A program made the position numbers and the translations under genes. Below, one piece after another: positions 1 to 4,873 of a stretch of 5,084 bases of DNA. Within the stretch, counting starts at the first letter, position 1. Each line of letters begins with the position of its first letter. The notes beneath the pieces were generated by a model. It was given only the letters and a program-made list of their open reading frames with translations, made no database searches and was not told the origin of the DNA. Source of the stretch: Halanaerobiaceae bacterium (GTDB lineage Bacteria > Bacillota > Halanaerobiia > Halanaerobiales > Halarsenatibacteraceae); the NCBI GenBank assembly GCA_003554685.1, contig PWHA01000180.1, positions 1 through 5,084 of the forward strand. The letters run 5' to 3'.

Positions 1-228
1 CCCATCAGCGATGGTTTTCTGGAGGTTAAACCGGATCAGATTAATGTGATTGTCCGGACGGCCGAACTGCCCGAGGAGATCGATGTGGAAAGAGCCCGGG
101 AGGCCCGGGAGCGGGCCGAGAGAAGGCTGCGGGAAGAAAGGGCCAGGTTTGATGAAACCCGGGCCCAGGCTGCCCTGGAGCGGGCCATAGCCAGAATTGA
201 TGCGGTGGAGAAGCGGGATCAATTTTGA
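1..228 (+). CDS. atpC: F1Fo-ATP synthase epsilon subunit, C-terminal part (5' end outside window)
   Basis: The window opens in frame inside this gene: 75 codons are visible before TGA 226-228. The epsilon subunit is part of the central stalk of the F1 sector. It couples proton or sodium flow to ATP synthesis, and its C-terminal helices can inhibit ATP hydrolysis. The first ~27 residues (ISDGFLEVKPDQINVIV, then TAELPEEID) match the end of the N-terminal beta-sandwich domain. The remainder (ERAREARERAERRLREE through AALERAIARIDAVEK) is a charged, Ala/Arg/Glu-rich helical hairpin typical of the family. Full-length proteins are usually about 130-140 residues, so about 60 N-terminal residues lie upstream. 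atpC is normally the last gene of the atp operon (after atpD), which fits the absence of a following gene. An ATG at 46 lies inside the beta-sandwich and is not a real start. Codon use is GC-richer than the DNA that follows. Confidence 0.93.
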   Translation, partial: PISDGFLEVKPDQINVIVRTAELPEEIDVERAREARERAERRLREERARFDETRAQAALERAIARIDAVEKRDQF

Positions 229-359
229 TGTGGGATTAATTCTGGATTTTGATGTTGGATGATTTTTAGGGAAAATAATGAGTTTTAGAGAAAATACTGC
301 TGGAGTTTCAGTGGATTTTAACAGATCAAGGGATAGCAGCAGGAGCTGGAAATCTGATG
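229..359. other. atpC 3' flank without a gene
   Basis: This is AT-rich sequence between the atpC stop and the 66-bp array. No terminator hairpin directly follows atpC. A short imperfect direct repeat is visible (TTTTGATGTGGGATT near 223 and TTTTGATGTTGGATG near 248, about 25 bp apart). One frame stays open from about 282 into the first repeat unit (stop at 393), but it has no credible start or Shine-Dalgarno and I recognise no product. Confidence 0.5.
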
Positions 360-740
360 TGGGTTTTCAGAATCAAGCTGAAAAGAGTATAAGTATTTGC
401 TAATTACAAATAAGGAGTTTATGAAGAAGTTTTCAAAATTAACATGAAGGCAGTAAAAGTATTTGCTAATTAGAAAGAAGAAATTTGTGGAGAAGTTTTC
501 AAAATTAACATGAAGGCAGTAAAAGTATTTGCTAATTAGAAAGAAGAAATTTGTGGAGAAGTTTTCAAAATTAACATGAAGACAGTAAAAGTATTTGCTA
601 ATGAAAAATATAAGTTTGTGTAGGGATTTTCAGAATCAAGCTGAAGGCAGTAAAAGTATTTGCTAATGAAACAGAAGGAGTTTATGAAGAAGTTTATGGA
701 AAAGTTTAAAAATTAATATGAAAACGGCAAAACAGCAGCT
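360..740 (+). repeat. Tandem array of 66-bp units (five units plus a fragment)
   Basis: Units run 360-425, 426-491, 492-557, 558-623 and 624-688 (65 bp), with a degenerate sixth at 689-740. The core AAGTATTTGCTAAT recurs at 391, 457, 523, 589 and 654, so the spacing is 66, 66, 66 and 65. Units 2 and 3 are essentially identical. The left part comes in two versions: units 1 and 5 share TTTTCAGAATCAAGCTGAA, while units 2-4 have TTTTCAAAATTAACATGAA instead. The unit length equals 22 codons. In one frame the units read as related peptides (EVFKINMKAVKVFAN), but with a stop in nearly every unit. The array sits between atpC and the first terminator, so it would be transcribed as the atp mRNA 3' end. 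Function is unknown. Confidence 0.9.
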
Positions 741-767
741 GTCCCGGCAGAGGAGGCTGCTGTTTTT
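729..767 (+). terminator. Rho-independent terminator, probably of the atp operon
   Basis: AAAACAGCAGC (729-739) and GCTGCTGTTTT (756-766) form an 11-bp perfect stem around a 16-nt loop, with the T-run at 763-767. It is the only clear intrinsic terminator between atpC and murA, so it probably ends the atp transcript about 500 nt after the atpC stop. The opposite strand also has a short T-run after the stem, so it could act weakly in both directions. No + strand gene other than atpC precedes it. Confidence 0.75.
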
Positions 768-1290
768 ATATTGATTAAACTGGCTATTTTTTTGTTTAGT
801 TATCTGGCTATTTCTTCAGTTTTTTCTTTATTCTGTCCTTCTTCTATAACCTCAGAATAAACTGCCTGAGGAATATAAATTTATGTGAGCTTTATAATAG
901 TGAATTTTTTTGAGTGAGCTTTTTTGAAGGAAAATCCAGTGGCGAAATCCAGCAAAATCAATTTGAAAATTTTAAGAAACTGAAGTTTTGTGGCAGATTA
1001 AGAGGCATCAGCTGATATAAGCAGATAAATGCAGGCAGAGACAAGGATTTGATAAAAGTTTGATAATAGTGTGGAAGATGGGGAAAAAGGATAAAGAAAA
1101 TTTATTTGCAGAAAGCCGCTGAGTTTGATAATATACAGGAGATAGGGAAGTGAAATTAGTGCATAATTAGTATATTGAGTTTAAAGGATTTTGCTTCTTT
1201 ATGCAGAATTATTTATAATAAGGTAAAGTAGGAGAATAAGGCAAGAAAGGCGATTTGCTGTTTATTGTTTTATGGTGAATTATGTATATT
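768..1290. other. AT-rich spacer with no gene or array seen
   Basis: About 520 bp with stops in all frames and no recognisable protein fragment. It contains scattered short similarities (GTGAGCTTT at 885 and 914; TTTGATAA-type words near 1049, 1058 and 1118) and a 6-bp hairpin (CCTCAG 850-855 with CTGAGG 866-871) that lacks a T-tract. In many Firmicutes small genes lie between atpC and murA. If any existed here, no readable remnant survives. I cannot assign a function. Confidence 0.5.
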
Positions 1291-1320
1291 TATTATGATT
1301 TAAATATGATTACAATATGA

Positions 1321-1440
1321 TTACTATGATTGCTGTGATATTAAATATGATTGCTATGATTACTGTGATATTAAATATGATTGCTATGATTACTGTGATA
1401 TTAAATATGATCGCAATGATTGCTGTGATATAGGTATAAT
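1321..1440. repeat. Four tandem 30-bp units
   Basis: Units are 1321-1350, 1351-1380, 1381-1410 and 1411-1440. Units 2 and 3 are identical. Unit 1 differs by two transitions and unit 4 diverges at its right end. Each unit contains GCTATGATTACTGTGATATT or a close variant followed by AAATATGA. A degenerate approach to the array (TATGATT, AAATATGATT, CAATATGATT) starts at about 1291, and GATATAGG words near 1427 and 1450 trail it. The sequence is almost entirely A, T and G on this strand and every frame is closed by stops. Confidence 0.9.
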
Positions 1441-1620
1441 TTATATGCGATATAGGCATAGTTTATAAGAGTATAAGAGTAAAATAAGAGAACAAAGCGT
1501 ATTTTTGCAGAGTATAATACCTATTTTTTCTATGAAATTGGGTATATTGCTTGATGTGAAATATGATGAAGCCGGTTACTTTTCTGTTAAAAATCAATTT
1601 TGTTAAAGATCAATGAAGGA
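1441..1620. other. AT-rich spacer between the 30-bp and first 20-bp arrays
   Basis: There is no gene. It includes a short run of AGTATAAG-type words (about 1470-1490) and an isolated TATAAT at 1513-1518 without a usable -35. The segment 1561-1600, including GAAGCCGGTTACTTTTCTG, is the least repetitive part but shows no ORF. Confidence 0.45.
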
Positions 1621-1699
1621 CAGTAAAGACCAGTAAATATCAGTAAAGACTGGTAAATATCAATAAAAACCAGCAAAAACCAGTAAAAACGGTAAAAAC
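1621..1699. repeat. 20-bp (2 x 10 bp) array with phased A-tracts
   Basis: The sequence falls into 20-bp blocks at 1621-1640, 1641-1660, 1661-1680 and 1681-1699. Each is a pair of 10-bp words of the form CAGTAAARAC / CAGTAAATAT. In the right half the words become A5 tracts at 1665-1669, 1675-1679, 1685-1689 and 1694-1698, spaced 10, 10 and 9 bp. A-tracts repeated near one helical turn are the established signature of intrinsically curved DNA, so this stretch is likely bent. A role in promoter architecture or protein binding is possible but not shown. Confidence 0.82.
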
Positions 1700-1810
1700 A
1701 GGTTAAATATCAGGCTGTTATTACTGGAAATTGAGCGCTGAAATTCAGGGAGAAAAACACTGAAATCGAAACTGGAATCGGAAGACGTGAGGATGTCGAA
1801 GATAGTCAGG

Positions 1811-1970
1811 TGATACCGGGTATAATCTGTTGATACCGGGTATAGTCAGGTGATACCGGGTATAATCTGTTGATAACGGGAATAATCTGTTGATACCGGG
1901 TATAGTCAGGTGATACCGGGTATAATCTGTTGATACCGGGTATAATCTGGTGATAACGGGTAAAATCAGG
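1811..1970. repeat. Eight tandem 20-bp units built on ATACC-G-GGTAT
   Basis: Units begin at 1811, 1831, 1851, 1871, 1891, 1911, 1931 and 1951, preceded by a half unit (1803-1810). The consensus is TGATACCGGGTATAATCTGT. A second version ends TATAGTCAGG (units 2 and 5). The unit order gives a 60-bp superperiod over the first six units. Most units contain the inverted repeat ATACC-G-GGTAT; the units at 1871 and 1951 have AACGGG, which breaks it. Five units carry TATAAT and a sixth has the related AATAAT, but no -35 lies at 16-18 bp. The minus strand is open through the array because of repeat composition, not coding. Confidence 0.92.
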
Positions 1971-1990
1971 AAATAACAGCTGGAATCTGA

Positions 1991-2030
1991 AGAGAGAAAA
2001 AGATATAAAAAGAGAGAAAAAGATATAAAA
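1991..2030. repeat. Two perfect 20-bp purine-rich units
   Basis: AGAGAGAAAAAGATATAAAA occurs at 1991-2010 and again, identically, at 2011-2030. It is followed by GAGGAAGAGA and then by two 9-bp words CAGGTCAGA / CAGGTCAAG (2041-2058). The first array unit lies 20 bp after the end of the eight-unit array (1970), so the 10-bp register continues across the junction. No coding potential is seen. Confidence 0.85.
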
Positions 2031-2100
2031 GAGGAAGAGACAGGTCAGACAGGTCAAGCCGGTTGGAATCAGGATAAACTGTCATAACCAGGGCTGATCA

Positions 2101-2134
2101 GGTTGGGCTGCGGGTTGGGCTGCGGGTTGGGCTG
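2101..2134. repeat. Three 12-bp GC-rich units
   Basis: GGTTGGGCTGCG at 2101-2112 and 2113-2124, then GGTTGGGCTG at 2125-2134. This is a local GC-rich, G-heavy island inside otherwise AT-rich spacer. The last copy supplies the TTGGGC hexamer that lies 17 bp upstream of a TATAAT. Confidence 0.88.
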
Positions 2135-2155
2135 AAGGATATATGATGTTATAAT
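2127..2155 (+). promoter_or_regulatory. Candidate extended -10 promoter for murA-mbl
   Basis: TTGGGC (2127-2132) is followed after 17 bp by TATAAT (2150-2155), with a TG at 2147-2148 giving a perfect TGN-TATAAT extended -10. The -35 matches only the TTG of TTGACA, but extended -10 promoters tolerate weak -35 elements. Transcription would begin near 2162 and leave a leader of about 295 nt before murA. A second, weaker -10 (TATACT 2228-2233) lies downstream without a good -35. In such AT-rich DNA chance matches are common. Confidence 0.38.
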
Positions 2156-2230
2156 GAAAATGGATGTTATCCGGATCTTGATTTTATTCGAATGTTATGA
2201 TGGGATGTTAATGTTATGACCGGATGTTAT
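2145..2230. repeat. Scattered ATGTTAT motif cluster
   Basis: ATGTTAT occurs at 2146, 2164, 2192, 2211 and 2224, with ATGTTAA at 2205, often as GGATGTTAT. Spacing is irregular (18, 28, 13, 6, 13), so this is not a tandem array. It may be a decayed repeat or a set of protein-binding sites near the putative murA promoter. An 8-bp palindrome ATCCGGAT (2169-2176) lies within it. Confidence 0.5.
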
Positions 2231-2312
2231 ACTGTGATCTAAAAAAAAAGAAAGTAAATTTAGCAATAGAAAAGTATAAAAAAAGATGTAAAAAAATGTA
2301 GGTGTGAAATAA

Positions 2313-2438
2313 ATGAAAAAAGCTCTTACAAGAGAATGCAAAATAAGAAAATGCAAAACGAAGAATAAAAGAAAATGCAAAATGAAGAATGAAATGAAGA
2401 ATGAAATGAAGAATGAAATGAAGAATGAAAAAGAATGA
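2313..2438 (+). CDS. Possible 41-residue Lys-rich leader peptide upstream of murA
   Basis: ATG 2313 opens a frame to TGA 2436-2438. A Shine-Dalgarno-like AGGTG (2300-2304) lies 8 nt upstream. The peptide starts MKKALTRECKIRKCK and ends in four exact MKNE repeats plus KE. It has 14 Lys and 3 Cys in 41 residues. The ORF ends 19 nt before the murA start, just ahead of the murA Shine-Dalgarno, and is in a different frame from murA. That placement would suit a translated leader or translational coupling. The local DNA is purine-rich low-complexity sequence, so a chance open frame is a serious alternative. I recognise no family and assign no function. Confidence 0.25.
   Translation: MKKALTRECKIRKCKTKNKRKCKMKNEMKNEMKNEMKNEKE
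2381..2428. repeat. Four perfect 12-bp units just upstream of murA
   Basis: AATGAAGAATGA is repeated exactly at 2381-2392, 2393-2404, 2405-2416 and 2417-2428. Twelve bp is four codons, so the array keeps one reading frame open (MKNE repeats in the leader ORF). The surrounding 2240-2440 segment is purine-rich with very little C. The array supplies several ATG triplets close to murA, which complicates automatic start calling. Confidence 0.92.
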
Positions 2439-2442
2439 ACAT

Positions 2443-2450
2443 AAGGGGAG
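2443..2450 (+). promoter_or_regulatory. murA ribosome binding site (decides the GTG start)
   Basis: AAGGGGAG lies 7 nt upstream of GTG 2458. It is the only good Shine-Dalgarno in reach and supports GTG 2458 over the in-frame ATG at 2425. That ATG sits in the 12-bp repeat with no comparable site and would add an uncharacteristic MKKNEHKGRVI extension. Confidence 0.8.
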
Positions 2451-2457
2451 AGTTATT

Positions 2458-3735
2458 GTGAAGAAATTTTACATAGAAGGCGGATATGAACTGGCAGGCA
2501 CAGTTAAGGTTAGCGGGGCGAAAAATGCTGCGCTGCCGATTATTTCAGCGGCTCTGCTGGGTTCGGGACCCAGTCGGCTGGAAGATATTCCGAATCTGAG
2601 GGATGTTCGCAATCTGGCTAAGATAATTAGTAAGATGGGAGCCAGAGTAAACTATGAAAATAATACCATGGAGATAGATCCCAGAAGGCTGGAGCATTTT
2701 GCCACTGATCCGGAGCTGGCCGGGAAAATTAGGGCCTCCTATTATATGCTGGGGGTTATGCTGGCCCGGGCTGGTCAGGCAAGAACCAGTCTGCCGGGGG
2801 GCTGCAGTATCGGGAACCGGCCAATTGATCTCCATCTTAAGGGGTTTAAGTCTCTGGGGGCTGAAGTTGATATCAGCCAGGGTTTTGTGGAATTGAAAGC
2901 TGAGAAGTTAAAGGGCAGCAGAATATATCTGGATTATCCCAGCGTGGGCGCTACCATCAATATCATGCTGGCGGCTACCGGGGCCGAGGGGCAGACGATA
3001 ATCGAAAATGCCGCCCGGGAGCCGGAAATTGTTGATCTGGCGAACTATTTAACAGTTATGGGAGCGAAGATTAAAGGTGTGGGGACCGATGTTATCAGGA
3101 TTGAAGGAGAAGAGGAACTTCAGGGAGAGGAACACCGGATTATTCCGGACAGGATAGAAGCCGGCACCTATATTATTGCCGGAGCTCTGATGGGAAAAGA
3201 TGTTTATGTAAAAAATGTACTGGTTGAGCATATCAAGCCCCTGCTGGCCAAACTGGAAGAGATGGGAGTGGCTCTGGAGGAGGATATTGCCGGAGTCAGG
3301 GTTGCCGCTCCGGAGAAGCTGAAATCTGTTGATATCAAGACCCTGCCCTATCCGGGCTTTCCAACCGATCTTCAGGCTCAGATGATGGTTCTCCTGACCC
3401 AGGCCGATAATGCCAGCGTGGTGACTGAAACCGTCTGGGAAGATAGATTTAGGCATATTGAGGAACTGAAAACCATGGGAGCCAGAATCAATCTGGATGA
3501 TAATTCCGCCCTGGTTAAACCGGCCAGCCTTAGTGGTGCGGATGTTACTGCTACCGATCTAAGGGCCGGGGCAGCTTTGATTCTGGCCGGTCTGAAAGCC
3601 GAGGGAGTGACCTCGGTGGATAATATTAGCCACGTGGAACGGGGCTATGAAGATATCGAAGAAAAACTGACCGGCCTGGGGGCAGAGATTGAAAGAGTGA
3701 AAGAAACTATTGAGAGCCAGGTAACTACAGCCTGA
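2458..3735 (+). CDS. murA: UDP-N-acetylglucosamine 1-carboxyvinyltransferase (MurA)
   Basis: MurA transfers enolpyruvate from phosphoenolpyruvate to UDP-GlcNAc in the cytoplasm, the first committed step of peptidoglycan synthesis and the target of fosfomycin. With the GTG start the protein is 425 residues, normal for the family (about 417-430), and begins VKKFYIEGGYELAGTVKVSG. Visible family marks are Lys22-Asn23 in SGAKNAALP, Arg92 in KIRAS, catalytic loop Cys116 in LPGGCSIGNRPIDLH (E. coli Cys115), the general acid/base Asp304 in PYPGFPTDLQAQ (E. coli Asp305), and Arg395 in HVERGYEDIE. The loop residue is Cys, not Asp, so fosfomycin sensitivity of the enzyme is expected. The two-domain EPT fold is complete with no frameshift. 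Its place between atpC and mbl matches B. subtilis MurAA rather than the second paralogue MurAB. An in-frame ATG at 2425 would give 436 residues, but it lies in repeat DNA and I reject it. mbl follows after 18 bp, so the two are probably co-transcribed. Confidence 0.96.
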   Translation: MKKFYIEGGYELAGTVKVSGAKNAALPIISAALLGSGPSRLEDIPNLRDVRNLAKIISKMGARVNYENNTMEIDPRRLEHFATDPELAGKIRASYYMLGVMLARAGQARTSLPGGCSIGNRPIDLHLKGFKSLGAEVDISQGFVELKAEKLKGSRIYLDYPSVGATINIMLAATGAEGQTIIENAAREPEIVDLANYLTVMGAKIKGVGTDVIRIEGEEELQGEEHRIIPDRIEAGTYIIAGALMGKDVYVKNVLVEHIKPLLAKLEEMGVALEEDIAGVRVAAPEKLKSVDIKTLPYPGFPTDLQAQMMVLLTQADNASVVTETVWEDRFRHIEELKTMGARINLDDNSALVKPASLSGADVTATDLRAGAALILAGLKAEGVTSVDNISHVERGYEDIEEKLTGLGAEIERVKETIESQVTTA

Positions 3736-3746
3736 GGAGGTTAGGA
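3734..3746 (+). promoter_or_regulatory. mbl ribosome binding site(s), overlapping the murA stop
   Basis: GAGGAGG (3734-3740) overlaps the murA TGA (3733-3735), but it lies 13 nt from ATG 3754, longer than usual. AGGA (3743-3746) lies at a normal 7-nt spacing from that ATG. An out-of-frame ATG at 3746 sits 5 nt after GAGGAGG and opens a 10-residue ORF (MDICLIYHRK, stop 3776-3778) overlapping the mbl start. ATG 3754 is chosen because the MreB/Mbl homology begins almost at once (KIGIDLGTANV). Confidence 0.65.
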
Positions 3747-3753
3747 TGGATAT

Positions 3754-4779
3754 ATGTTTAATTTATCACAGAAAATAGGTATAGATCTGGGAACCGCCAA
3801 TGTGCTGGTTTATCAGAAGGGAAACGGGATTGTGCTGCAGGAGCCTTCGGTGGTGGCAATTGATAAGAATGATAATAGAACACTGGCGGTGGGAGAAGAG
3901 GCCCGGCGGATGATCGGGAGAACCCCCGGTCACATTGTTGCAATTCGTCCCCTGAAGGACGGCGTTATTGCTGATTTTGAAATGACCGAGGCTATGTTAA
4001 AGCACTTTATTTCCAAGGTGGTCAAAACCAGGCCGCTCTTTAAGCCGGAGCTGATGGTTTGTATTCCGGTCGGCATTACCGAGGTTGAGCGCCGGGCGGT
4101 GGAAGAGGCTGCTAATCAGGTGGGAGCCCGCAAGACCTATCTAATTGAAGAGGCTCTGGCGGCCGCCATTGGTGCCGGGATGCCGGTTTCCGAGCCCAGC
4201 GGCAGCATGATCATTGATATTGGCGGCGGCACCTCGGAAATCGCTGTGATTTCCCTGGGGGGGATTGTGGTCAGCGAGTCTCTTCGCCTGGGTGGTGATC
4301 AGCTGGATGCTGATATTGTCAGATTTGTCCGGGAAAAATATAATATGGTGATTGGAGATAAAACTGCTGAAGAAATTAAATTTGAGATAGGTTCGGCCCT
4401 GGTGGAAGAAGATGAAACCTATGAGATGAGGGGCCGGGATCTGATGTCAGGACTGCCCCGCCATCAGGAGATTTCCTCCAGCGAAGTCAGAGACGCCATT
4501 CAGGAATCGATTGATTCCATTATGGAGGCGGTTCATTCCGTGCTGGAACGCACACCTCCGGAACTCTCTTCGGATATCATGGACTGCGGTGTGATGATGA
4601 CCGGCGGCGGTTCACTGCTGAAAAATTTTGATAAACTGATCAGCAATAAAACTGAAGTTCCGGTATTTCTGGCTGATGATCCCATGACCTGCGTGGCCCG
4701 GGGCACCGGTCAGGCTCTGGAAGAGATTGATGAGCTGAAGGATATTCTTTTTAATAACAGGCAGAAGGTTTATAAGTAA
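3754..4779 (+). CDS. mbl: Rod-shape actin homologue Mbl (MreB family)
   Basis: This is an actin-like ATPase that assembles into membrane-associated filaments and guides the elongation machinery inserting new peptidoglycan, keeping cells rod-shaped. The protein is complete at 341 residues, normal for MreB/Mbl (about 330-345). Motifs in order: phosphate-1 loop IGIDLGTANVLVY (8-20), the conserved AVGEEARRMIGRTPG (45-59) and RPLKDGVIADFE (65-76), LIEEALAAAIGAG (130-142) with the catalytic-region glutamates, phosphate-2 loop DIGGGTSEIAVIS (155-167), GDKTAEEIK (201-209), and the adenosine motif MTGGGSLL (282-289). The usual EEP is EEA here (Ala133), a mild variation. Residues 8-90 and RGRDLMSGLPR (226-236) are closer in my memory to B. 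subtilis Mbl than to MreB, and the murA-adjacent position agrees. MreB or MreBH remain possible names. It is probably co-transcribed with murA (18-bp gap). No terminator is seen after it. Confidence 0.92.
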   Translation: MFNLSQKIGIDLGTANVLVYQKGNGIVLQEPSVVAIDKNDNRTLAVGEEARRMIGRTPGHIVAIRPLKDGVIADFEMTEAMLKHFISKVVKTRPLFKPELMVCIPVGITEVERRAVEEAANQVGARKTYLIEEALAAAIGAGMPVSEPSGSMIIDIGGGTSEIAVISLGGIVVSESLRLGGDQLDADIVRFVREKYNMVIGDKTAEEIKFEIGSALVEEDETYEMRGRDLMSGLPRHQEISSSEVRDAIQESIDSIMEAVHSVLERTPPELSSDIMDCGVMMTGGGSLLKNFDKLISNKTEVPVFLADDPMTCVARGTGQALEEIDELKDILFNNRQKVYK

Positions 4780-4787
4780 ATAAATCA

Positions 4788-4832
4788 AGCGGCATAAGCG
4801 GCATAAGCGGCGTAAGCAGCATAAGCATCGTA
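4788..4832 (+). repeat. Five 9-bp units just after the mbl stop
   Basis: AGCGGCATA at 4788 and 4797, then AGCGGCGTA (4806), AGCAGCATA (4815) and AGCATCGTA (4824), fading into AGCAAGTA and AGTAAAC. Nine bp is three codons, and the array lies in the mbl frame so that a TAA recurs at 4795, 4804, 4813, 4822 and 4831, after the true stop at 4777. The unit is GC-richer than its flanks. No hairpin terminator is evident in it. Confidence 0.88.
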
Positions 4833-4873
4833 AGCAAGTAAGTAAACAAGCAAAGATTATTAGAGTAAAATTA

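Noticed and set aside
360..740. CRISPR array
   Set aside because: Units are contiguous and similar along their whole length, without unique spacers; no cas gene is in the window.
850..871. Hairpin CCTCAG/CTGAGG as a terminator
   Set aside because: The stem is only 6 bp with a 10-nt loop and no T-tract follows.
893..898. TATAAT as a promoter -10
   Set aside because: No -35-like hexamer at 16-18 bp and no gene downstream; TATAAT is frequent by chance in this AT-rich DNA. The same applies to TATAAT at 1513-1518.
1806..2057. 83-codon minus-strand open frame
   Set aside because: It is the reverse of the 20-bp repeat array plus purine-rich DNA; the peptide is a translated repeat (TRYQQIIPG-type) with a Phe/Leu-rich tail, and there is no family resemblance.
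2323..2334. CTCTT/AAGAG hairpin in the murA leader
   Set aside because: The full pairing leaves a 2-nt loop and the stem is too short to be stable.
2195..2380. 61-codon minus-strand open frame, hydrophobic and Phe-rich
   Set aside because: It arises from the purine-rich + strand leader of murA. A Phe/Leu/Ile composition is the automatic result of reading that strand in reverse; no ribosome site or relative is recognisable.
2545..2835. 96-codon minus-strand open frame inside murA
   Set aside because: It lies fully antisense to a clear MurA coding sequence and has no recognisable motifs.
3049..3456. 135-codon minus-strand open frame inside murA
   Set aside because: It is a shadow of murA codon bias on the opposite strand.
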